NCBI GenBank assembly: GCA_025024175.1
Contig: QCXZ01000137.1
Coordinates: 14,756,001 to 14,820,000 of the forward strand
Direction: 5' to 3'
Source of the DNA: Rhyzopertha dominica
Lineage: Eukaryota > Arthropoda > Insecta > Coleoptera > Bostrichidae
DNA: 64,000 nt
The notes under the pieces were generated by a model that had not been told where the DNA came from, searched no databases, and saw only the letters and a program-made list of their open reading frames with translations. Below are positions 39,074-49,800 of this stretch, one piece after another (the stretch's first letter is position 1; each line of letters opens with the position of its first letter). Both the position numbers and the translations under genes were made by a program.

Positions 39074-42000
39074 CTATTTAGTATTTTCGGTCATATGCAG
39101 GGCCCATTTGAACTGCTGAAATTCCCTGCTAAGTTCAGGATCATCCTGAAATTCATCCCCATTCCCTTCCTCCAAATTCGATTTCTGGTTTTCTCGCTTA
39201 GTTTTTTGCTTCTTATTTCTGCTACCCGGGGGCCTTCCCAATTTACGTTTCGCTGCCGCGTTCCCGGATGGTCCAGGAAGCTCTTGTGGTGGCTGCAGTG
39301 TCGGCCAAGCGAAATCTTCAGTTGGAAGTATGTTGGAGACGGCTTTTCTAGTTTCTTCTGCAGACTGCGATGACGCCTCCGTCGACTGATTAGGTAGTGC
39401 TGCTGGAGGTGGCACATTGCGAATGCTCCCAAGTTGCGGGTTTACCATTAGGCTGCATTGGGGGAAGCCGAATCTTCCCAAAACCTAATAATAATTATGT
39501 TGAAAGCTAGATTAATACTACTTAACACTAGTTCTGAGCTGAGGAGCAAAGTTTCAAAAAGAAAATTAAGCTAAAAATTCAACTACTGATGTTTAGATGG
39601 TTCTGCATGCTTCCATGCTTAATACAGTAAGCTACCCGTATTGGTTCAAAACAGACTGCGACGTATATAAAACTGCATACGAAATAAGCCTGTTTTTTAA
39701 GATTATCATTCACGAACTGACCACTTCCAAAAGAATTGTGTGATCAGTTACATGTGTTTCACCTGTGCGGAAGAAAGCGTATGTCCGTTGATAGATTTAG
39801 TTTAGTTGTATCGCGAAAAAATTTTTATTTGTTCATTCGCTTTAAAATGGTCGAAAACGCAAAAATACAAAATTTGAGCAAAAAAACTTTCTTGTCTGTG
39901 TGTCTGTGTCTGTAGTATTGTTTGTATACACGATAACTTTCGAAAGACTTAATATATGAAATTTGGAAAACGTATAAATTTAAACTATCCAAAGCGACCT
40001 ATTGTTTGTGGGGTAAGTAGGGTATCGGGAAGGGGGCGAAATTGGGGGATAACTACCCTTTTTGCAAATTTTTATTATTTTATATTTTTTCGTTTTAGTA
40101 TGTGGATTAGTAGTATAACTGCGAGTATTATTAGTTCTTATAAATTTTCGGTACAGCAAACTGTATAGAAGATATTAGCAAAAAAGCGTCACTTAAAGAA
40201 AACGGTTTTTCCTAAATATCTCCGAATATATTTAATATATTAAAAATGCCATCAGATAGGAAATAAAATTTCTCACAAAAAGTGTCTTAGAAAATTTATT
40301 CAAAATTTTGGTCCCTGCTCGTACGATTTTTCTAAAATTTTGGTATTATATAGAAAATCAAATTTCTGATGGGCCCACGTTCAAATGCATGAAAACTTTG
40401 GAAGATAATATTAAGAGCAGCAAAGATGCATTTATTTAAAACTGCTGACATAGTTGCTCAGGATGGAAAACTTTCATATTTTTGTAATTTGGAATCCCTG
40501 AAATACGTCGTCAAAAGCATCAGGTTAGTCGAGACCAAAAACACTAAGTACTAAATATACATATAATGTATACAGCATAACGTCATTGGTACCGGGTGCG
40601 CCTAAAAATTATAATCTTATTTATAATCTTTTGATGTTTCCCTGAAACGTTACACGAAACTTTAGACCCGAATCAGGACAACAGTTCATCACCTGGGCGC
40701 GAAAGCCTTAACCAATTCTTATATGATGTTTTCCCTAGACATTTGGTTTGCTAATTCTGTGCCTCCACACCAAAGGAGATAAAGAGTAGTTTTCCAAAGG
40801 AGAGGTCATCCCTTTTTACCTTACCCATAGACAGGGTACTTGGAAGACTCGAGAAAAAGTTTGAAAGTCATGGAGGTAATGCTTAATGACGAAAACATAT
40901 TTAGCANTTTATAATGAAGTAGGAACCGTAAAGGATATGNAGCAGTTTCTGGGAATAAAAGATATGAAAANAATACTATTTAGAAAAGNACAGAAGAGCA
41001 GAACCATAACAATTTAAATGGAATGTGTTATAGGAATGACGATGATATACACAAACCAAACAGAAAGGGGTGAGAATTTGAAAAAAAGCCAAAAGAAGCT
41101 ACGTTTAAGAAAGAAAGTTATCAAGAATGTGACTGTAATAACGATGATGGTGGTGCACAACCATAAATAGATTTGTTTTAGCTTTCCAATTTTTCACGTC
41201 AACATTTTTTTTCTATTTTGCGTTTTAAATGAAGCCAATTCGATACGCAATTTCGCGTTTCGTAATATATCCATTTCGAAACGGAAATTTTTATTTTCCA
41301 ATATATCACTAAAAAACTCTGAGGGAATATTAAACAAACTCCACCTCCTAACTACTAATACCTCCACTAAGGATGCCGAACAAACAATTTTTTTGCCTTA
41401 AAGGATTGCCGATAGGTTGCGCCCCATGATATGTTTAATTTCTGAATAAGTTAAGCACAATATGACACAATTTCTTTTCTACGGGTTAAAAACGTTTTAT
41501 TTTTATTTCAAGCTATAAAACTACAAATACCAATCATTTAGTTTATCGCCATAAGTATAAAATTGCCGTATAATAACAATGCTTATTGTACCTAATAATA
41601 TAACATCAATTAAGAAGCTATGTACTACCGCACATTTATTTGTTTGTCTGCTCTAAACGACCTTAAATTTCGCCAAATCGAATGTTAAACGACGAATTTG
41701 GCAAAATTCAAACTATGTTAAGCTCAAAAACACTTGAAAGGTAAATGAAACCTGTGAAACAGTACTTAATTTAAAAAACTGAGCACCTAAGCTTATCCAT
41801 GTTGTAATTGTTTAAAACATATTATTGAAAGTTTATATTACATATTCCTATGTCACTGCCATCTATCGGTGACATTTGAAACCTCTTTCTAAAGAGGACC
41901 ATTTTCTGTAACATGACAGATGGCAAAGATCGCTGTTATCCTTTTAAGTGGAGTTATCCGTACTCGCAACTGTTATGGGTCTTGTCACAATTGACACTTA

Positions 42001-43761
42001 GCCAACTTAAGCATGATAGGTAAGTTAAAATTTCCTATCTTTTTATTTTTATTAAATTTCTCACATTTTCTTCTCCAGAAGACGGAAATCACACAAAATA
42101 GAAAAAATTGTACAAAAATTCCGTTTCATAAGGCTCTTTGTCGCACTCATCCAACGTTGGGATACGTGCGACAAAACAGCGCTTTATTTAATATTATTCT
42201 AACCGATTAATTTTATTAAAACTAAAAGTGACATCTTTTTCGGAATATTAAGTAGGTATACGGTTAATAATCCTTCCCTTGTTTACTCCTCAGTTATTTA
42301 GTTATCAGTACGGTAGGTATAGGTAACTGGAATATCTTAACCAGTACCATAGATAAATTAATTTATCTATGTCAGCACTGTTGCACAGTGGCGTAGCCAG
42401 AAAAGTATATTGGGGGGGACAAAGCTCCAAACACAAGAAAAATGTTAAGTACAAACAAGAAAAAAAAACAGAAGAGGTATGACTTAAATTTTAATGTTTA
42501 ATTTGCTAAAATGTTTATTGTACAACAAACCAATACTGTTCTTCCATTATCAAATTAATTTAGTTCCGGGGAGGGGGCAATTGCTCCTCTTCCCCCCCTC
42601 TTGGCTACGCCACTGATGTTGCAAGTACAACAGGGCATTCCTTTTCGCTCCTTTTTACGAATACCCTTCTAAACAACCTTTTACCGTTTTACCATACACG
42701 TATTTTAATCACATTATTAAATTAAGCTCTGATTAATTTCGGAAGTCTCTTTTCAATTTGAATTTAAAAATTTCGCGCCATTATAAATGTTGATGTAGTT
42801 ACCTGTGATATATAGAATTCTTTTTCCTGAGCACCGAGTGTCTCCCATGAATTAGCTACAGCAATCTTTAGTTGTTGTTTAGGGGTGTTGGGATACATCC
42901 AGTGGTACAAGGTGCGAGTGCGTTTAGAGAACAGGGATTTTGCAGCCTTTAAAACTTCAGTTTCGTTTTCTGCCGGCTTTTCTGCGTTGCCGTGTGTTTG
43001 GAAAGTGAATGGCCGTACCTACAAAAATGAACTTACACGTGTTCGTGTGTTTGTATTCTACCTACGTTTATAACTTCCGTCAGAGGTTCGTCTTGTTTCT
43101 TCTTGCGGCCCCTTTTCTTCGCTGCAAACTGTGCCATAGAGTTTTCGGCGTGGATAATTTGTGCTATGCGTGCTGTGGTGGTAAGAGCCGAGTTGTTCAT
43201 GCCATTGAAGTTAGGTAACATTGTGGAGTTTACAGGTATGAGCTGTTGGGTTGATGTATTAATTACTTACATTATATAAAAGATAGTAATAGGTACTACC
43301 TCCACACGGCGTCCATTATTGTCTGCCGAGAGGTCTTCACTCTTGATAGATATATTGCATATCACCTGGGTTGGGGCACGTTCATTCTCGTTACAAGGAA
43401 TTTCTGCCTTTGAAACCAGCTTGGTGGAAAACGGCTTCCTTTCACAAGTTTCGTTGATAGCATGATCGTGCCCAACCTGCAATCCCTGAATCTGACAGGT
43501 GAGTTGACGTTTTTGGGCGTTATCGCCCAGTAACGTGGAAATTTCTTTTTTTATTACCTGTTGGTCGTTACTGGGATGTTCCTTTATGGTTTCCATCGAT
43601 AACCGTCCAAAAATTAATGAGCCTTTCCGTGGAAAAATAATAATTTGTGTTTCTAAACAGCGGGTTGTTTTAGCGTTGCCAAAGCTTCGATCAATTGTTA
43701 GCGTCGCTTCCACGGCTTTCTTTTCAGTTGACCAAAAATGGTCAGATTCATTTGTAAACAT
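39074..43761 (-). CDS. HMG-box-like/AT-hook nuclear protein
   Basis: Spliced minus-strand gene with coding exons 43761-43300, 43242-43066, 43018-42803 and 39484-39074. All introns are GT-AG and phase 0, two of them only 57 and 47 bp, and the frame closes at 421 aa. Exon 2 has a basic KKRGRKKK patch (195-202). Exon 3 and the start of exon 4 encode an HMG-box-like stretch (about 236-290) with LYHWMYPNTPKQQ, then NSWETLGAQEKEFY, matching the W..L...EK..Y pattern of helix 3. Exon 4 has an AT-hook-like LGRPPGSRNKK (about 367) in a lysine-rich stretch and an acidic tail. This suggests a nuclear DNA- or chromatin-binding protein. I cannot name an orthologue. An upstream 5' exon is possible. Confidence 0.85.
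39485..42385. other. third intron of the HMG-like gene
   Basis: Holds repetitive but unclassified sequence. Near 39840-39990 a phrase with GTCTGTGTGTCTGTGTCTGT and ACACGATAACTTTCGAAAGA is of a kind common in dispersed insect repeats. Several ambiguous bases occur at 40907-40989. Near 41850-41925 short inverted GCCATCT/AGATGGC arms suggest a small fold-back element. Confidence 0.4.
42386..42615. mobile_element. hAT-type MITE (CAGTGGCGTAGCCA ends)
   Basis: The ends are CAGTGGCGTAGCCA and TGGCTACGCCACTG, exact inverted repeats, followed inward by G-rich and C-rich runs that also pair. Flanking 8-mers CTGTTGCA and ATGTTGCA differ at one position, consistent with an old 8-bp hAT target duplication. 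It lies in the third intron of the HMG-like gene. Confidence 0.85.
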
Positions 43762-45029
43762 GTTACTTATATTTATTTTGTATTAAGCATGTAAAAAGAA
43801 CAAAAAAACGCAATTCTACAGTAATCTAAGCACATTCTGTATTTCCAGGGCTAACAGTAAATGGGATATATTGAAATGTATACTAATTGAAAAAGCTGTT
43901 TTTGCTTTATTCGTTAATTAAGGAAAACCCAGGTGGTTTCTTACACCCATATAATGAAAAAAAATCGTTAGGTACTCCTGTAGTATTAAGGTCTGCTGGG
44001 GCAACCGGCGCGCGGCGATTTATTTATAATTTTGCATGGGGTGTTTTTTTGCATCCTAAGGGGTGAATGCTTTCCGTTTCAGCGTTCATAAATGACATAA
44101 ACCATGTAAACAGCTTCTTAGATAAGACATAGTAACAACATTGCAAATTTTATTCCATAACCTTTTTTATTAAAATTTGAAAGACATAATACAGTTTACA
44201 CATAAAGTATATCTAAACAACGCTTTGACAAAGCGAGGGAACAAAACATTTTCAAATTTAAGAAATTTAATACTTATACCATTGAACACAAACAGCAACA
44301 AAACGGTAATAAACATTAAAAAGAGCCTTCAGCCAGTCATTTTAGACAGAACAGATGGGACCGGAGTTATTGGATGAGAAAACGAATAAAAAATTACTAT
44401 GAGATCTCACCTCAAATATTTGCAAAATTATCTAATAATTTTATTAAATCTTCAAAATTTTCTAATCAATAAAAGTCACTGTTTCGTCAATACGATTGAC
44501 ATTCCCTGTATTATTAGGGAAGCTGTGGTATTAAAAATTATTCATATTTTATTAATGTTCAGATCCAAACGCAGTTGAGACCCTCTAGACTAGATGATAC
44601 TACAGCCAAATTATCTAAGCACTGTTTAGAATTTACTTATTACCTACTTATGTAACGGTAATTTTCATGAACAAAAATAGGTTGGGCAATGGATTCAGTT
44701 TATGGAAAAGTTTTCAGGTTAATCTTAATTGTTGGTGTAGGTATGTAAATATACCTTTGTTATTTATTCCACGCTGTGCTAGAGTTAGGTAGGTTTCTAA
44801 ATCATTTAACAATCATAGTTTATCTTTCTTGGATATCAAGACTAACAAAGAAAACATTGGCCAGTTATAAGACAAGTTTACAGAACATTAACATACACGC
44901 AAAAGAATAGGTTTACAATGACGTTATTTGTTAGCGCTTGACGAATAATTATAACAAGTAAATATTTTGTCAATTTTTAATAAAATTGCTCGGATTTGAG
45001 CACAAACGCTAGGTTTTGAAGTAGCAATT
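43762..45029. other. intergenic, no gene recognised
   Basis: AT-rich. It includes the presumed promoter side of the HMG-like gene near 43770-43900, but no core-promoter motif was convincing. Confidence 0.4.
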
Positions 45030-46020
45030 CATAATCTCCATGTCTCTTGAAAAGCTTTGTTCAAGTACAGAAAAGTCTTTACTTTGCAAAGCCAATGCCA
45101 TGTCGTCTGCAATGCAAGAAAATTTGTGTATGCAGATCCGCATACACAAATTTTCTCGATTGAGTTACTGGAAGGTCACTTATGTAAAGGTTGAAAAGAA
45201 TGGGCGACAGAACCGATCCGTGTGGAAGACCATTATTCAAAATCCTTTTTTCTGGAAACCAGCTTCAGTATATTGCTAGAGCCAAGACTTGGTCACAGCA
45301 GCTTCTGTTCTTCCTAAAACCTGAGTACTTTCTCTAGTAACTTGTAGCAAACACTCAGGAGAGCAATGGGTCGGTAACTTCCTGCTTCATTTGTAGGTTT
45401 TCCAGACTTTAAGACTGCAATAACCTTTCTTTTCCGAAACAAACTCTAAAATATTATTATAAAACAATAACAATCATATTTTAAGCATTCGGCCCCAAGT
45501 TTTTCAAGGATTCTGCTAAATACCATCAAAACCAGGACTCTTTTTGGGCTTTCAGAGCACAAACAGCTTGCCGAAGTTCTTCCAATAAAAATAATTGTGA
45601 CAACTCTACTGAAGGATCGCATATTTTTTTAACTGAAGAAGTTTTCCCTTCATCTTTTTCAATTCTTCGGTAGATATTTGATCAGAATTGGAGATATTAA
45701 CCAGTCGAGAATAAGCTAAAACATTAGGCGAAATTAATGATGTTTGTTTATGGGTTTCATAAAGGGTTGGTTCTATTTTTTCAGCAGGTTTTAACTGCTG
45801 CGACTGGAGTGGGAGAAGCTCATGCTCTGCATTAGAGTATTCCACTTTTTCTTTCGAGATTGATGCAGTGATTTTAGAATCCTGTCAGTTAATTCTTAAC
45901 TGGGATGAGCTTGATACTGTTTGTACAATGCATCAGTTTCTTTATTCCGACAAGAGAGATAGCATTTTCGTAAACCTCTTTGCAGCAGCCTTTATTACAC
46001 CACACCGAAGGAAGTTATCT
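45030..46020 (-). mobile_element. LINE relic, copy 2 of the element at 1667-2260
   Basis: The minus strand reads LEELRQAVCALKAQK near 45570, then SYRPIALLSVCYKL near 45375 and NNGLPHGSVLSPIL near 45230, with a disrupted VYADDMA box near 45110. Relative to copy 1 it has lost about 160 bp between the VYADD-upstream segment and the GSYRPI segment, and it has gained a short inverted duplication at 45117-45156. The upstream part (about 46020-45600) resembles the region between endonuclease and RT. Confidence 0.75.
45117..45156. repeat. perfect 17-bp hairpin inside the LINE relic
   Basis: AGAAAATTTGTGTATGC at 45117-45133 and its exact reverse complement at 45140-45156 are separated by 6 bp (AGATCC). 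In copy 1 the corresponding stretch has no such duplication, so the hairpin arose in this copy, interrupting the YADD region. Confidence 0.85.
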
Positions 46021-46526
46021 GGCCAGACAGTATTCTGAGACATAAATGTTGTAAATGATGAGGTCTCCTATTTTAGTTATGATCATTTCAACACCATTTA
46101 CAATTTCTTTATTAACTTTTTTAACTTTATTAACTGCTTAAGTCAGATTTTACGTAAGTTGCAGACCCATGAATACTGCTATTTAGAGAATAAGTTTTTA
46201 GTGCAAGTAATATTTGTGGTAATTAATATTTAAAGATTTTTTTTTAATTTGAACTGTCTATGTTTCATATCTTATTGTTAATACAGTATAACGATGAAAT
46301 AAAAACGTGTAATTTTTTCTCATTTGTGAGCTGGCAGGACTCAGTAGGACGAAACTAGTCGTAGAGTAGAGTAGAGTCTGGGTAGATTGACCCACGCAGA
46401 TGATTCATTTACTTTACGAGGTTGCTCCTTAAATTACGCATTTAGGGTATTAATCGCCCCCCCCCTCGTATCGAAGAAGACATTTAATGAAGCCTATTTT
46501 TAAGCCCAGCCCAATCACCTAACTGC

Positions 46527-46702
46527 GGCCCCGTTGCACAAAAGGTGTTTAACCAGATCCTCTGGTTAACGCGCGGTCAACACGCAGTTGTCATGGAAAC
46601 GTTTCGTTTTAAGCGTCCATCATTGGTGCTGCCCGTTACAACGGTTGGTTAACCGCGTGTTAACCAGGGGTTCTGGTTAACCACGCTTTGTGCAACTGGG
46701 CC
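46527..46702. mobile_element. MITE with GGCCC(A/C)GTTGCACAAA ends
   Basis: The left end reads GGCCCCGTTGCACAAA. The right end in reverse complement reads GGCCCAGTTGCACAAA, then both have GTTTAACCAGA or GGTTAACCAGA. Further TTAACC motifs repeat inside. No clear target duplication was found. It lies about 190 bp past the stop of the TMEM135-like gene. Confidence 0.7.
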
Positions 46703-46891
46703 ATTATGGTTCGTAAGAGACGACCGATAAGTATGAAAATTATTATATATTTTTTTAATAGCTGATGTACTTAAATAAATGATGCAAAAAGACTAGTAAC
46801 AAATTTTTGTGTGACAACTGGTTTTATTGATGTTCAATAATGCCTACAAGTTTGTTTATTGGTAAGTAGCTGACAACAAAAAAAACGGTTA

Positions 46892-49800
46892 TCACTTCAT
46901 GATGCCTTTAAGTACTGTTGTTGCATATAGATCGACTATGTCTAAGGTCTGTTGCAATCTGAAAAAAGTATAAAGTACATTAATTGTAATAGTTAAATTC
47001 AGTAATAAATTATATTCTTGTATATGTTTTCATTTATATCTCGCTTGTAGCATTCCCACACTCAATACTTACAGACCATTAGTGCAATTGATAACCAAAT
47101 TTTTGTAATAAGTCGGACAATAGTACGGAAACATGACCAGCAACTGAATTAAGAATCCGTTGCAACCCATTAAGAGTAACTGTTTACCAGCAGGAATGTT
47201 GACCAGAAAAGTATTTCTTACTACCATCTACAAGTAAGTTAACAATCAGTCGCTATTTTGAAGAGATAAAAATCATTTTTACCTGTAGTGCAGTTGTTAT
47301 GGCAATCGAAGTTATTTGCAAATTTGGCTTAAATGCATGACAAGCTCCCGACAAAAATCCTGCTAAAGCAGGGTGCCAAGGTTTTCGATTCTGGCAGGTT
47401 TTTAGAAGGAAACATGTTATAAACTGTAACAAAAGTTATAGACTAGTAATATTAATTAAAACCTTGAAAACATTTAACATAAAAAATGGCTTCTCTCAAA
47501 ACTTCACGTGTCTATACCAGCAAACCACTGTTATAGTTAAGAAACTAATAGTCAAAGATGTTAGGTTGAAACCATTCGATTGGATTAATGTAAGTTACTC
47601 TTATAATACCGAAGGTAGATGATTTAAACAATATTAGGTATACAAGGAAATCAGATATCGAAAGATTTGAAGGTACATAAAAGGGGATAAAAAGCTGCTC
47701 CAATTATAGGGGGATAACATTGACGAGTATACCATGCATAGTACTAACAAGAATATTGAATTATAAAAGGCTTTCGATAAAATAAAAAGAAGTAACGTTT
47801 AGAAATGTCTAGAAGAGAAATGAGTAGGAAAAGAAATGATAAAAACCCTTAAAACCCAGGTGTATAAGAACAATAAAAATAAAGTAAAAATGCCACAACT
47901 TAGAATACCAAACATAGCTAAAAAAAGGATGTGTGCTAAGCCCACTGCTGCTGACGATAGTGACAGATGAACGAATAAAGAGATAATACAAAGACGCATA
48001 TGGACAACTGAAAGATGAAAGGAGTGACACTATAAAAACTANTCNTANTCCTTGCAGATGATATGGTTCTGGCTGCAAAAAAAAATTGCGAAAAAATTTA
48101 TTCATATGTAATGAAGAGCAAAAAGAAGACAAATATGGAAATAAACAGGCAGAAAATAAAAACCGTGGTAATTGTAAATAGAAGGACACACCATATAATG
48201 AAACTAGATTGAAAGAAAGTATAAAGTTATAGTTACCTACCTACAATCGTACAAGAAAACAGAAAAATAGACGAGAGAATACACAATTTGCTAAAAAAAA
48301 CATTACTCAGAGAAAAAGAATTACCCAAATAATTGAAGACAGAAGGAAGAAAAATGTTGGACCTTCGGAAAAGTATGGACATTGACTGACAAAAACAAAT
48401 GTAAAATTATAGCAATGGAAATGAGCACTTTTAAAGAATATAACACCAATTGCAAGGAGAGACAGAGTTAAGAGAGAAGTAATAGTGCAAAATCTAAAAT
48501 AAAATCTGTAATGGGGCTAGTGAATGAGAGGCAGTTGGGATGGCTAGGTTACCTGCACATAATGGGAAAGGAGATTATTACATATACGCGAAACAAGAAT
48601 ACAGGCAAGAAATAAAATAGAAAGACCAACAAAAATATGAGAAGAGCAAGACAGACAGGCGGCGACAAAGAAAAGAACCGAATGGACGGGCATGCATATA
48701 AGTACACTAGATAGAAAACAGTGAATAGTATATTAACAATCAACAACAGTAAGGAAAGTTGACCAAATGATGATCAAATATTTAATACAGCACCAGATGA
48801 AACATATTTTGTTCATAAGCTACATTAATACTTCCTAGCAGTAAAAGCTTAAATCCGACACATTTGTAGGTCGCAATGATATTAGGCCCTTCAGGAGTAA
48901 AATTAAAATTACAACATGTGGCGTATTATATTGGTCATTCATTTCGTTGCACTTCGACCACACTTTTAGCCATAAAGGTGTAGATATTTTAGCGTTAAAA
49001 AGACACGGTGGTTGGAAATCTTCGATTGTTGCTGAAAGTTGTGTCGAGGGTTCTATTCAAAATAAATTAGAAATTTTTGGAAAAAAATACATATGGATAA
49101 GCCATCCGCCAACATTGTTACGGGTTTTACTGTATCGCATTCTGCACTTTCTGTCAATACTTTTAATAAAACCAATACTGAAAATATGGCTGCTTTTCCT
49201 ATTAGTATTAATAATTGTACGTTTCATTTTAATATAATTAAATAGATAGCATCGTTGTTATTATTTATTATTGGGTATTTTTCACAACAAATAATATACT
49301 TACCGTTCAGTCCTGTCAATAATTACTTAACGACACGTTTTCGTTTGACATACTGTTATAAAGCTAAGTATGGTAAGGAAGTATACAAAAACAGGAATAA
49401 CTTTCCATATCTCCGAAACCGTTACTTTACGGACTTTTTTGTTTATTTTAATCCACCTCTAAACGTAAGCCTTACCCTGTATAAACCAACGTATCCGCCT
49501 ATTGACAATCCAAACAGAAAGTTGCCTTTTCTAATTAGAAGATTCCAAAATTGCTTTACATTCAGCAAAGAACTACCTTTAGATAAAATGCCCTTCAGAA
49601 TGTTAACTGCATATCCAGCTACGAAATAATATTTCGTCCCCTAAAAAAAATCCCTCGAAAATATTTCAGTTTTCATGAAGCAATCACTTACCTCGAGGCA
49701 AAATTTCATGCACGGATCTCTATGTGTATTTCCTTTTTTATCCCCTCCATCCAAAATCTTTGGTTTAGGGTGCCAATAAAACCTAAAATCTGTGAAAGAA

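Noticed and set aside
39095..39373. Plus-strand frame opposite the last HMG-like exon
   Set aside because: Pure shadow of a real coding exon.
42013..42210. ATG followed by a donor-like GTAAGT as a first exon
   Set aside because: The only nearby acceptor leads into a frame that stops after nine codons.
43535..43786. Plus-strand frame opposite the first HMG-like exon
   Set aside because: Shadow of a coding exon with correct splice context on the minus strand.
47799..48746. Long hydrophobic minus-strand frames
   Set aside because: They are antisense shadows of the purine-rich LINE relic on the plus strand.
49255..49629. 124-codon plus-strand frame
   Set aside because: Passes through a transposon terminus and shows no domain.
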